From Arenicellales bacterium (lineage in GTDB: Bacteria > Pseudomonadota > Gammaproteobacteria > Arenicellales > JAJDZL01), in assembly GCA_958295885.1 (NCBI GenBank), contig OY282380.1:1550001-1614000 (forward strand): a stretch of 64,000 nt of DNA. Reading direction: 5' to 3'. Positions 28,805 through 38,057 of the stretch are shown piece after piece; within the stretch, counting starts at the first letter, position 1; each line of letters begins with the position of its first letter. A program made the position numbers and the translations under genes. Below the pieces are notes generated by a model. That model saw nothing but the letters and a program-made list of their open reading frames with translations. It ran no database searches and was not told the origin of the DNA.

Positions 28805-29530
28805 TCAATACATGTTCTGACCGCCATTGATGTCAATGGTCGATCCAGTGATGAACGATGCATCATCATCAATCAGAAACATAACACCGCGGGCGATGTC
28901 TTCCACGCGCCCCAATCTTCCAACCGGAATCCCTGCGATGATTTTCTGCAGGACCTTTTCCGGAACCGCGCGCACCATGTCCGTATCGACATAACCCGGT
29001 GCGATTGCATTGACCGTAATGTTGCTTCTCGCTCCTTCTTTCGCCAAAGCCTTGGTAAACCCGAACATCCCAGACTTTGACGCAGAATAATTGGCCTGTC
29101 CAAACTGACCTGCTTGTCCATTTACGGACGCAATATTTACAATTCTTCCAAAACTTCGGCTGCGCATGCCTGGCATCACGCATCGACACATATTGAAACA
29201 AGAAGACAAATTCATCTGTATGACCGTGTTCCACTGTTCAACAGCCATTTTATGAAGCATTGAATCCCGAGTCACGCCGGCGTTGTTCACCAAAACATCG
29301 ATTTCACCTAAATCATTGGAAATTTGTTCAACGCCTGCATTGCATTGTTCAAAGTCACCTACATCAAACGCATACACAGCAATTCCGGTTCGTTCTTTGA
29401 ACTGACTGGCGCGTTCATGATTACCAAAGTAATTCGCGGCAACTTTGTAGCCGGCATTGCTCAGCGCTACAGAAATTGCTTCTCCGATACCTCGGGTTCC
29501 TCCGGTTACCACAGCAACTCGATCTGACAT
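28805..29530 (-). CDS. phaB: Acetoacetyl-CoA reductase
   Basis: 241 residues, short-chain dehydrogenase: TGGTRGIGEAIS for NADPH binding, NNAGVTRD, the catalytic Ser and Tyr-x3-Lys in IVNIASVNGQAGQFGQANYSASKSG, and DINGGQNMY at the C-terminus. The length and the last residues are typical for PhaB, which makes (R)-3-hydroxybutyryl-CoA for the polymerase. A strong GGAGAG ribosome-binding site precedes the ATG. It is first in the phaB-phaR operon, facing away from phaE-phaC. No phaA thiolase in the window. Confidence 0.92.
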   Translation of the reverse strand: MSDRVAVVTGGTRGIGEAISVALSNAGYKVAANYFGNHERASQFKERTGIAVYAFDVGDFEQCNAGVEQISNDLGEIDVLVNNAGVTRDSMLHKMAVEQWNTVIQMNLSSCFNMCRCVMPGMRSRSFGRIVNIASVNGQAGQFGQANYSASKSGMFGFTKALAKEGARSNITVNAIAPGYVDTDMVRAVPEKVLQKIIAGIPVGRLGRVEDIARGVMFLIDDDASFITGSTIDINGGQNMY

Positions 29531-29682
29531 TTCGATCTCTCCTTTCTAGCAGTTCATTCGTCTATATAATTTTATACCCTAGTCTAAACTGAAAATAATT
29601 GGTTTCAGCAAACTTGAATTCTGAAATTATATTTGGCTTAAACCAGACTCTCTCAATATTTACTGAATAGGCTAAACTTTCG

Positions 29683-30504
29683 ATGATGTTTCAACCTTGG
29701 GCCATGACAGGTCCAGCGGACCTGCTTAATTTCTGGGGACAGCCAATTGCTCCAAAACCGGCTGCCCCTCCTTCACCCCAACAGCAGATACTCGATCTCT
29801 TTCAGGCGTTTCAGTCTCTCTGTGAATCCTACATGAAACAGGGATCAGATTTCACTCGTCAGCAGCAGTTTGGAGACTTAACCCGCTCTTTCGCACTGAA
29901 TCCAGTTTTTACTGCCATCCCTTCCAGTGAATATTTAATGCCGAACAATCCATTTTCCAATTGGATTGGCAGCCGGCAGACTCAGCCTTCATGGGGTGCG
30001 CAGACACCGCAGCTCCCTGCGCTTGGCATCACGCGAGAGTTTCAGGAAGACCAGAACAAGTGGATAAAACTTCATGAACAGTTTGCCTCGGCATTCGGTG
30101 AATATCTGCAGCTGTTCCGCGATTTCAGTCAAAATGTGAGTGAGAAATTTTCGAATCTCCTATCAGGTTCCGGCAGTACGCAGAACTTTGACGAACTGAG
30201 TCGAAAATGGATCGGCATTTGTGAATCTGAGTTCCAGAAAATCGCCTCTACACCTGAATATTCTCATGCCTTTGGAAAGCTGGTCAACTCTTCGGTTCAA
30301 CTTCAGAACCACGTCAATCGAATGCAGGAAAGGTTCAGCCAGCTGCAAGGCCATCCTTCCCGAGCAGAACTGGATGAACTGCACCAGAAAAATTCCAAAA
30401 CTAGTGCAGAAATGAAAATGATGCAGCAGGAAGTTGTGCAATTGAGAAAAACCGTTGAACAATTGCAAAAGCCAAAACCGAAAGTGAGAAAAGAAAGATC
30501 ATGA
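29683..30504 (+). CDS. phaE: Class III PHA synthase subunit PhaE
   Basis: 273 residues. The N-terminus is QPWAMTGPADLLNFWGQP, the middle is helical (WIKLHEQFASAFGEYLQLFR, DELSRKWIGICESEFQ), and the C-terminus is a coiled coil with charged repeats, ending in KPKPKVRKERS. This is PhaE, the non-catalytic partner of class III synthases, as known from purple sulfur bacteria. It has a leading ATG at 29683 and shares four bases with phaC. Confidence 0.88.
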   Translation: MMFQPWAMTGPADLLNFWGQPIAPKPAAPPSPQQQILDLFQAFQSLCESYMKQGSDFTRQQQFGDLTRSFALNPVFTAIPSSEYLMPNNPFSNWIGSRQTQPSWGAQTPQLPALGITREFQEDQNKWIKLHEQFASAFGEYLQLFRDFSQNVSEKFSNLLSGSGSTQNFDELSRKWIGICESEFQKIASTPEYSHAFGKLVNSSVQLQNHVNRMQERFSQLQGHPSRAELDELHQKNSKTSAEMKMMQQEVVQLRKTVEQLQKPKPKVRKERS

Positions 30505-31565
30505 ACGCCCAGCAGGTGCTGCTGCAAAATTCAATTGATTTTCAGACTCGAATGCAGAAAGGTTTCGAGGTAATGAGTGAGATTGGGGAAATTCGCGTAG
30601 GCATGTCTGCAAAAACTTCCGTCTACAGCGAGAATAAACTGGTTCTGTATCGTTATCTGCCTTTGCCGGACATAGAACCGGTCGGCGACCCGTTGATCAT
30701 CGTATACGCTCTGGTCAATCGACCGTACATTGTGGATTTGTATCCGGAGCGCTCCCTGGTTCAAGGGCTGTTAAATCAGGGGCTTGATGTCTATCTGATC
30801 GACTGGGGTTATGCAACCGCTGCAGACCGCTATTTGGACCTGACCGATTATGTGGATGGCTACATCAATCGGTGTGTTGACGCAGTGCTCAATGAGACCG
30901 GCCGCTCGAAAGTAAATGTGCTGGGAATCTGTCAGGGCGGATCGATGAGTTTGTGTTATGCCGCGCTTTATCCTGAAAAAGTAAAGAATTTGATAACGAT
31001 GGTGACTCCCGTTGATTTTCATACCCCTGAAAACCTGCTCTCAAACTGGTTCCGGGAAATTGATGCAGACCTGCTTGTAGATACGATGGGCAACGTATCG
31101 GGCGTCCTATTGAACAGCATCTTTCTTTCACTCAAGCCATTTCAGTTGGGGATCGAAAAATATCTTGATTTTGCAAAAATCGTTGATCAGCCAGAAAAGG
31201 TCAAAAATTTCATGCGGATGGAAAAGTGGATTTTTGACAGTCCCGACCAAGCCGGACAAATGTTTCGAACCTTTTTAAAGTCGTTTTTTCACGAAAATCG
31301 ATTCGTAGATGGGAATCTAAAAATTCAAGGCCGTCAGGTGCGTCTCCATGACTTGCAGCAGCCTTTATTGAACATCATGGCAAAACACGATCACTTGGTT
31401 CCTCCCTCTGCATCCAAGCCGTTGAAGTATCTGGCAGGTTCCAATGACTACACCGAGCTGGTGTATGACACCGGTCACATCGGGATTTATGTAAGCGGCA
31501 AGGCCGGGGGCGACATCCCAGTACAGATTTCGGACTGGCTCAGAAGGCGAATGACTGCCGATTAA
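30501..31565 (+). CDS. phaC: Class III poly(3-hydroxyalkanoate) synthase subunit PhaC
   Basis: 354 residues, the length of class III PhaC (class I enzymes have about 590). The lipase-like box G-I-C-Q-G-G has catalytic C144; D297 (AKHDHLV) and H326 (TGHIGIYVSG) complete the triad. It polymerises 3-hydroxyacyl-CoA into storage granules as a complex with PhaE. The ATGA overlap with phaE couples synthesis of the two subunits. It converges tail-to-tail on the SPOR gene with 4 bases between. Confidence 0.95.
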   Translation: MNAQQVLLQNSIDFQTRMQKGFEVMSEIGEIRVGMSAKTSVYSENKLVLYRYLPLPDIEPVGDPLIIVYALVNRPYIVDLYPERSLVQGLLNQGLDVYLIDWGYATAADRYLDLTDYVDGYINRCVDAVLNETGRSKVNVLGICQGGSMSLCYAALYPEKVKNLITMVTPVDFHTPENLLSNWFREIDADLLVDTMGNVSGVLLNSIFLSLKPFQLGIEKYLDFAKIVDQPEKVKNFMRMEKWIFDSPDQAGQMFRTFLKSFFHENRFVDGNLKIQGRQVRLHDLQQPLLNIMAKHDHLVPPSASKPLKYLAGSNDYTELVYDTGHIGIYVSGKAGGDIPVQISDWLRRRMTAD

Positions 31566-31569
31566 TTCT

Positions 31570-32223
31570 TCAGCTGTGTGATTTCAGCTTGAAGCGCAAA
31601 GGATGGTACCCCAGCCTGTTCAATCGGTCGCCTATGCTCAACATCGCATCCAACTGCTGGAATGGACCGATTCGAACCCGATAAAAATCCCCGCGGCCTT
31701 CAATCGAAACTTTTTGGATGAATGCCTCCATTCCTTCCAGCGCAAGGTTGGCTTTCGTTCGATCAGCCTCCTGAAAACTTTTGTAGGAACCAACCTGCAG
31801 TACGTAAAGCGCGCTCCCGTCGGTGGTAATCTGTTCGGGCTGTTCGATCGCAGCAAGTTCTTCCGGCGCTGAATCCGGCACTGTTGGCAGAGCCTTGGGC
31901 TCCGGACTCACAGATTCGTCTTCCACCTGCCGCGGCTGAACGGTTTCTTCATCCAGCAGCATTTCGTGGTAATCAAATGAAATTTGAGGTGTCGACAGCA
32001 GAGATTCATCCAAGGAATTCGAATCAGAGTTGCCCTTGTTCCTTTCGACCGCCGCGCTAAGGATTCCTTCGATACCCGAACCGATGTCATTTGGCTGGTC
32101 TGACATTATGCCTTGGTAGAGCAGGGTTACAGAGGTGCCGACTATGACTCCCAGTACAAACAGCCCAAATCCAGAAGAATTTCTCGACTTCTTTTTGCGT
32201 TTCGCTCGACTTCTTTTTGCCAT
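31570..32223 (-). CDS. SPOR-domain membrane protein (FtsN-like)
   Basis: 217 residues: a basic N-terminal cytoplasmic segment (AKRSRAKRKKKSRNSSG), one membrane helix (GLFVLGVIVGTSVTLLY), an acidic Pro/Glu-rich periplasmic linker and a C-terminal SPOR domain (YVLQVGSYKSFQEADRTKAN … GDFYRVRIGPF), which binds denuded septal peptidoglycan. The place directly after argS and priA is the site of ftsN in many gammaproteobacteria, so a division role is likely, though the FtsN essential segment is not recognisable. It begins 3 bases after argS. Confidence 0.88.
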   Translation of the reverse strand: MAKRSRAKRKKKSRNSSGFGLFVLGVIVGTSVTLLYQGIMSDQPNDIGSGIEGILSAAVERNKGNSDSNSLDESLLSTPQISFDYHEMLLDEETVQPRQVEDESVSPEPKALPTVPDSAPEELAAIEQPEQITTDGSALYVLQVGSYKSFQEADRTKANLALEGMEAFIQKVSIEGRGDFYRVRIGPFQQLDAMLSIGDRLNRLGYHPLRFKLKSHS

Positions 32224-32226
32224 TTC

Positions 32227-33960
32227 TTACATTGATTCCGGTGCGTCAACTCCAAGTATTTCCAAGCCGTTCGCCAACACCTGTCCGGTCGCCTGGATCA
32301 AATCCAGCCGCACGTCTCTAATTCCAGAGTCAGCATCAAGTATTCTCATTTTGTTGTAGAACGCATGGAAATCGTTGGCCACATCGCGCAGATAATATGC
32401 AATTTGATGAGGTTCCAACCTGCTCGCAGCACTCCGTATGACATCTGGATATCGACTGAGCCGCTTGATTAAGTTCTGCTCCGACTGGTTCGTGAGCAGA
32501 TGATAGGGACGCTCATCTGAACGTGTAATTCCTCGTTTGAGCATCTGCCTAAAAACACTGCGGATTCTTGCGTGCGCATATTGCACATAATAGACAGGAT
32601 TTTCGTTGTTTTTTGATTTTGCCAGCTCTAGATCAAATTCAAGGTGCTGGTCCGACTTCCTAAGCACGTAGAAATATCTCGCTGCATCCTTCCCCGTTTC
32701 TTCAACCAATTCGTTCAGGGTGACAAATTCACCTGCACGAGTGGACATCTGAACCCTTTGGCCGGCTCTGAACAGAGTTACAAACTGTACCAGAACGATA
32801 TTCAACAGGTCGGAATTTTGGCCTGCCGCACTCACAGCAGCCTTCATTCTCGCAGTGTAACCGTGATGGTCCGCACCCCAAACGTTGATAAGGTAATTAT
32901 ACCCTCGTTTGTATTTGTCCAAGTGGTAAGCGATGTCCGACGCGAAATAAGTGATTTCGCCATTTGAACGCACCAGCACTCGGTCCTTTTCATCTCCAAG
33001 CTGACTGGAGCGAAACCAAGTAGCTCCTTCCGACTCATATAAAAAGTTTCCTTCTCTCAGCACATCAATGGTTTTCTGCAAATCACCTCGCCGCTGAACC
33101 GTGCTCTCAAAAAACCAACGGTCATGGCTGACATCAAACTCATCCAGATCATCCCGTATGATTTGAACCATCTGGCCCAACACACATTGACGCACTTCGT
33201 CAAATCGGTCGGCGCCAATCAGTGTGCGTACTCGAGCGATCGCCTGGTCCAAAACCTGATCATCATCGGCATCTTTTTCATATTCACCTGTGTAGGTGCG
33301 ACGTAACTGCGTGTCGAATCGATCATGTATCTGCTCTGCGCAATCGAGAATATATCGACCTTGGTAGGCGCCGTTGGGCAAATCAGCCTCATCACCGCAA
33401 AGCTGCAGATATCGAATCCAGACGCTGACGCTCAGAATGTCCATCTGACGCCCCATGTCATTGACATAGTATTCTGTCTCAACCGCTTTGCCTGCTGCTC
33501 TGAGCAGTCGCGCCAGCGAGTCGCCGAACGCGGCTCCACGACCGTGTCCGACATGCAGAGGACCGGTGGGATTGGCTGACACAAACTCAACCAAGACCCT
33601 GTCGGCAGAATCTTCGACTGCGCAGCCATAACGACTTCCCTGAGCAAGTATCTCGGACACTTCGTTTGCGATTGCCTGCTCAGAAAGAAAAAAATTGAGG
33701 AAACCGGGGCCTGCAATTTCTGTCTTTTCAATCAGGTCATTTGATGGAATGTTTCGCTGAATCAACTGCGCAACTTCGCGTGGATTTTTCTTTAGCGAAC
33801 GGGCGAGAGTCAGCGCAAGCGCCGTCGCAAAATCGCCCTGACTGAGACGGCGAGAGTGTTCGATTATGAGCTCTGAAGGCCGCTGCTCAGACGACAGCGC
33901 GCCTTCACTGATCAAATTATCAAGCGCTTTGCGCACCAATTGTTGAATTCTGTGTTTCAT
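32227..33960 (-). CDS. argS: Arginyl-tRNA synthetase
   Basis: 577 residues. Class I synthetase with HVGH (136-139, in SANPTGPLHVGHGRGA), an N-terminal Add1 domain that binds the tRNA, and a C-terminal DALR anticodon domain (YVQYAHARIRSVFRQ). The KMSKS signature is replaced by QMSTRAG as in most bacterial ArgRS. Operon order priA-argS-SPOR, 13 bases after priA. Confidence 0.96.
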   Translation of the reverse strand: MKHRIQQLVRKALDNLISEGALSSEQRPSELIIEHSRRLSQGDFATALALTLARSLKKNPREVAQLIQRNIPSNDLIEKTEIAGPGFLNFFLSEQAIANEVSEILAQGSRYGCAVEDSADRVLVEFVSANPTGPLHVGHGRGAAFGDSLARLLRAAGKAVETEYYVNDMGRQMDILSVSVWIRYLQLCGDEADLPNGAYQGRYILDCAEQIHDRFDTQLRRTYTGEYEKDADDDQVLDQAIARVRTLIGADRFDEVRQCVLGQMVQIIRDDLDEFDVSHDRWFFESTVQRRGDLQKTIDVLREGNFLYESEGATWFRSSQLGDEKDRVLVRSNGEITYFASDIAYHLDKYKRGYNYLINVWGADHHGYTARMKAAVSAAGQNSDLLNIVLVQFVTLFRAGQRVQMSTRAGEFVTLNELVEETGKDAARYFYVLRKSDQHLEFDLELAKSKNNENPVYYVQYAHARIRSVFRQMLKRGITRSDERPYHLLTNQSEQNLIKRLSRYPDVIRSAASRLEPHQIAYYLRDVANDFHAFYNKMRILDADSGIRDVRLDLIQATGQVLANGLEILGVDAPESM

Positions 33961-33973
33961 GTGCCGACGTGCA

Positions 33974-36187
33974 TCAAATAAAGCTGATGGGATCTACATC
34001 CAGTCTCCAACGGAGATCGCCCTTTTTGGGAATCTGCTCAAGCTGCATCATCCATTCATTCAAAAATTGACGAAGCTTGCTGGGCAAGCTGCTGCCACAC
34101 AGCAGTTGTGCGCGATGTCTGTTGGAGATTGTCCGTATGGGAGACTGTACTATATCAAAAACTTGAATTTCTTTAAAACGATGCGATTTCATCAGTCTGA
34201 CTGCGCAAGCATGAGCTTGAGCCAAAAACTCAATTTCCTTTCCCTCTTTTGGTGAATTTGCACGCAGCAGAGAGTAATGAAAAAACGGGGGCTGTTCCGC
34301 TTCCATTCTGTTTTCCAATTCCATTTCAGCAAACGCCATGTAGTCGTGCTGCCGAACGCATGCGAATACCTCTCTCTCTGGATAAAGCGTCTGAATGTAG
34401 ACTTCCCCTGGCTTTTCGGCGCGGCCGGCGCGGCCAGCGACCTGAAGGACTTGCTGAACCATGTATTCCAAAGCACGGAAATCCATGCTGAAAAATCCTT
34501 GGTCAACATTCAGTACGCCAACCAAAGTCACATTCGGGAAATGATGTCCTTTGGAGAGCATTTGAGTGCCAATCAAAATATCGGCTCTGCCGTCATGAAT
34601 CTCGTTCAACTTTCGTTCAAATTCCTCGTAGGAGCGAGCAGTGTCTCGGTCAATGCGCAGAATTCGAGCTCCAGGAATATTATTGCGAAGCGCCTGTTCG
34701 ATTCTTTGGGTACCGACACTAAGCAGCTGAATTCGTTCTGACGTACATTGGGGACAGGACCGAATCATCGAAATTCGCTGCAGGCAGTGATGGCAATGCA
34801 GCTGCTGGTCCGCAGCATGAAAAATTAGGTTCGCATCACAGTTTTCGCATTTTACGGTCCATTTGCAGTCGATGCAGAGCACAACGGGGGCATAGCCTCT
34901 GCGATTGATGAACATCAGACTCTGCTCATTGCGACTGATGCGTTCTTTTATTTTCCGCACCAGCGAAACTGCAACGCCTTCGATTGTCGTGGCGTGATTC
35001 AAGTCAATCAGCCTGACCGTTGGCATTTTCGCGGCGGTCACGCGTTGTGGAAGACTGAGATTCTGCACGCGGTTATTTCGAACGGCGAAAACCGTTTCCA
35101 GCGACGGTGTTGCAGTGCCGCAGAGCAATGGGATTTTATTGACTGCCGCTCGATGAACTGCTACGGAACGAGCATGATACGAAACACCCAAATGCTGTTT
35201 GAACGAACTGTCGTGTTCTTCATCCATGACAATCACTGCCAGTCTTCTGAAAGGCAGAAAAACGCCAGACCTCGTGCCAATCACGACTTTTGCTTCACCC
35301 GTTTTTGCATCCCACCAGGTGCGGTGACGCTGACTGTTCGTCAGCCCTGAGTGATACGATGAGACAGGCGCGCCCAATGCAGATTCCAGATGCTGTTTCA
35401 GCTGCGGAGTCAATCCGATTTCTGGAACAAGCATCAGCGCCTGCCCGCCTGCTTTCAAGATTTCGTCAATTACGCGCAAATAAACTTCTGTTTTGCCACT
35501 GCCGGTAACTCCATGAATCAAAAAACTCCGATAGTGGCTCAAATGATTGAATATTTGATCTCGGGCATTCTGCTGATCTGCCGTCAGAGTATGAATTGAC
35601 CTGGGAGAAGCCAGAATGGGCGGCTTCGCAACTGTTCTGGATGCAATCCAGTTCTTTGCTTCCAGACTTTTCAAGGCACTGCGCCAGCTGCGGCCAATTT
35701 CAGACTGAATGATTTCTTTGGGCACCGGCTGTTCTTTTGCTTTCAGAAGGTCCATGATGGCGTTTTGCACGGGCGCCCGCGACAACGAACTCAAATCTGC
35801 TTTTTTCCCCGTTTCTGTTACGTGGAAGGCGGTTACATGACCGAATTTCGGCTGCTGCGGTCGTTTGCCGCGCAAATTAGCGGGCAGGGCCGACCACAGA
35901 ATTTCACCATACGGCTGGTGATAATGTTCTGAAACCCAACGCAGTGTCTTCAGCAGGTCAGCCGGGAATATCGGCTCTGTGTCAACAGCAGAAGTGACCG
36001 AAACCAGATTCTCCAGGGCAACCGCGGGTGTGTCAACATGCTGCACCACGATTCCGACGATGGTTCTAGCGCCAAACGGCACGACGACGCGGCTGCCCAC
36101 TGGAATGATCCTCGAACCGTCACACCTGTAGTCAAAAGTCCCATACACTCGAATCGGAACAGCAACGCGGAGAAATGTCTGTTTCAT
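33974..36187 (-). CDS. priA: Primosomal protein N' (replication restart helicase)
   Basis: 737 residues. N-terminal 3'-DNA binding domain (VPIRVYGTFDYRC), then helicase domain with Walker A GVTGSGKT (226-233) and VIVMDEEHDSSFKQ. Two zinc sites are built from eight cysteines (CIDC, CENC, CHHC, CPQC). Motif VI is QVLQVAGRAGR. It restarts collapsed replication forks by loading DnaB via PriB and DnaT or PriC. Confidence 0.96.
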   Translation of the reverse strand: MKQTFLRVAVPIRVYGTFDYRCDGSRIIPVGSRVVVPFGARTIVGIVVQHVDTPAVALENLVSVTSAVDTEPIFPADLLKTLRWVSEHYHQPYGEILWSALPANLRGKRPQQPKFGHVTAFHVTETGKKADLSSLSRAPVQNAIMDLLKAKEQPVPKEIIQSEIGRSWRSALKSLEAKNWIASRTVAKPPILASPRSIHTLTADQQNARDQIFNHLSHYRSFLIHGVTGSGKTEVYLRVIDEILKAGGQALMLVPEIGLTPQLKQHLESALGAPVSSYHSGLTNSQRHRTWWDAKTGEAKVVIGTRSGVFLPFRRLAVIVMDEEHDSSFKQHLGVSYHARSVAVHRAAVNKIPLLCGTATPSLETVFAVRNNRVQNLSLPQRVTAAKMPTVRLIDLNHATTIEGVAVSLVRKIKERISRNEQSLMFINRRGYAPVVLCIDCKWTVKCENCDANLIFHAADQQLHCHHCLQRISMIRSCPQCTSERIQLLSVGTQRIEQALRNNIPGARILRIDRDTARSYEEFERKLNEIHDGRADILIGTQMLSKGHHFPNVTLVGVLNVDQGFFSMDFRALEYMVQQVLQVAGRAGRAEKPGEVYIQTLYPEREVFACVRQHDYMAFAEMELENRMEAEQPPFFHYSLLRANSPKEGKEIEFLAQAHACAVRLMKSHRFKEIQVFDIVQSPIRTISNRHRAQLLCGSSLPSKLRQFLNEWMMQLEQIPKKGDLRWRLDVDPISFI

Positions 36188-36217
36188 TGCTGTAAAGTCG
36201 ACAGTCTATCCGGACTT

Positions 36218-36994
36218 TTACGCACTCTTTCCGAGCGAGGGAACACAAATCGTTCTGCCATCAACCAAGGTATCGACGCGAACATCAACTCCATAAACAG
36301 CGCCCAGCGTCTGCGACGTCAGAACCTCAACAGGGGAACCGCAGGTCTGTATCCGTCCATCATGCAGCAATGCCACCTGTGTCCCAACCGCAAACGCATG
36401 ATCGGGATCGTGAGTCGACAGAATTACAGTCAGTCCACTGTGCGCCAAACCAGCAATTTCTTCCAGAACGCGCACTTGATTGCCAAAGTCAAGACTCGCC
36501 GTAGGTTCATCCATGACGAGCACAGGGGTCTCCTGTGCCAAGGCCCGAGCGATCAGCACAAGCTGGCGCTGTCCGCCAGAAAGCTGCGTGTAATCTGCAT
36601 CTGCCAATTCTTCGATATTGAGACGAGACAATGCCGCACGCGCTGCTTTTCGATCAGCTTCGCCGGGCTGAGCGAAAACGCTCAGCCGCGCAGTTCGTCC
36701 CATCAGCACCACTTCGAGCGCTTCAAACGCGAATGGAGCATTGTGGGCCTGAGGCACATAAGCCATCCGCCGCGCGATATCGCTCCGGTTCAATTCGTCA
36801 AGAGCCTGTTCTTCCAGCACCACGCGTCCACTTTGTGCCGGAATCAATCCGAGCATGGTCTTGAACAGCGTCGTCTTGCCGGATCCGTTGGGGCCAAGCA
36901 AACACAAAACTGAACCTGAGTCAACTGTCAGCGAGATGTTCGTTCCGACCCGGACACCGGAGTAACCGATTGAAAGGTTTTCAACTCGAATCAC
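36218..36994 (-). CDS. Metal-chelate ABC transporter, ATP-binding protein (FecE/BtuD family)
   Basis: About 258 residues from a GTG at 36994, preceded by GGAG and giving the family start VIRVENLSIGYSG; a longer frame to 37066 only overlaps the permease. Walker A is GPNGSGKT (34-41), the signature is LSGGQRQLVLIARAL, and Walker B ends VLVMDEPTASLDF, followed by the switch histidine in LSTHDPDHAFA. It powers the inner-membrane uptake of iron-siderophore, cobalamin, molybdate or similar complexes. It is the third gene of binding protein-permease-ATPase. Confidence 0.9.
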   Translation of the reverse strand: MIRVENLSIGYSGVRVGTNISLTVDSGSVLCLLGPNGSGKTTLFKTMLGLIPAQSGRVVLEEQALDELNRSDIARRMAYVPQAHNAPFAFEALEVVLMGRTARLSVFAQPGEADRKAARAALSRLNIEELADADYTQLSGGQRQLVLIARALAQETPVLVMDEPTASLDFGNQVRVLEEIAGLAHSGLTVILSTHDPDHAFAVGTQVALLHDGRIQTCGSPVEVLTSQTLGAVYGVDVRVDTLVDGRTICVPSLGKSA

Positions 36995-37007
36995 CGCACG
37001 ACTCCAT

Positions 37008-38057
37008 CTAGTTCCATGCGCGGCGCCCGTGGGCAAGCAGCCACAAAAAGAAAGGTGCGCCGACAACGGCGGTCAAGATGCCAAGAGGAACTTCAACGGC
37101 AGAGATCGTGCGCGCCAGGGTGTCCACCAAAATCAAATAGCCAGCGCCGAGGAGAGCAGCAACAGGCAGCAGTCTCCCGAAGCTGGGTCCTACCATCATC
37201 CGCGCCATATGCGGAATTACCAGTCCAACCCAACCGACGACACCTGCCAGCGCCACTACGCTTGCCGTAATGAGTGTTGCACACAATATCACGGCCAGTC
37301 GCAGACGCCCGGCTTCAATACCCAGAGAACGGGCTTCTTCGTCACCTAGCGACAGTACATTAATCCGCCAGCGCAGCAGGATCAGCGGAACAAGTCCTAA
37401 CATCACAGCAGGCGCAGCGGGCAGGATGTCCTCAACTTTAACGCCGGAAAGACTTCCCAAGAGCCAAAAGGTGATTGCAGGGAGCTGATCATAGGGATCA
37501 GCCAATACTTTGAGCAGGGAGGTCGCAGCTCCTGTCAGAGCTGCGACAACGACACCCGCCAACACCAATATCAATGTTCGATCACCAGTGCGAACCGCTG
37601 CAGAAACAAAGCCGACGAGTGCCACGGCAAGCAGCCCGCCGGCGAAACCCATCATCTGAATTGCCGCAACTGGCAGTGACAGAAAAATTCCCAGCACGGC
37701 GCCTAAGCCTGCACCTGCTGAAACTCCAAGAATGTCGGGCGAGACCAATGGATTTCGAAACAGTGTCTGATAACACGCCCCAGCCGCCGAAAGCGCGGCT
37801 CCCACCAGCAGCGCTGCAACAACCCTCGGAAGGCGAATTGAAATCAGAACGATATGGGCTGGGTCTGTCGAATCACTTTGAGCCAAAAAGGATTGACGTA
37901 AAAGCGCAATCGCATCCAGTGGACTTAGCGGGTAAGGGCCGATCAAAAGAGCGGCAAACGATGTGGCTACGACAATGCAGAACAGCCACAATGCCGTACC
38001 AGCTTTGAACCAGCCGTTCAAGCGCGAAACTTTCAGCGTGCTCGTCCGCCTGTCCAT
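37008..38057 (-). CDS. Metal-chelate ABC transporter, permease (FecCD family)
   Basis: 349 residues with about ten membrane helices and the FecCD motifs LPRVVAALLVGAALSAAGAC, GVSAGAGLGAVLG, LGSLSGVKVEDILP and GWVGLVIPHMARMMVGP (the last is the coupling loop to the ATPase). It overlaps the end of the binding-protein gene by 25 bases and leads into the ATPase by 13 bases, so the three form one operon. Confidence 0.92.
   Translation of the reverse strand: MDRRTSTLKVSRLNGWFKAGTALWLFCIVVATSFAALLIGPYPLSPLDAIALLRQSFLAQSDSTDPAHIVLISIRLPRVVAALLVGAALSAAGACYQTLFRNPLVSPDILGVSAGAGLGAVLGIFLSLPVAAIQMMGFAGGLLAVALVGFVSAAVRTGDRTLILVLAGVVVAALTGAATSLLKVLADPYDQLPAITFWLLGSLSGVKVEDILPAAPAVMLGLVPLILLRWRINVLSLGDEEARSLGIEAGRLRLAVILCATLITASVVALAGVVGWVGLVIPHMARMMVGPSFGRLLPVAALLGAGYLILVDTLARTISAVEVPLGILTAVVGAPFFLWLLAHGRRAWN

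Noticed and set aside
31660..31690. A stretch resembling a tRNA T-loop (GGTTCGAATC-like on the minus strand).
   Set aside because: It lies inside the SPOR domain coding sequence and has no cloverleaf around it.
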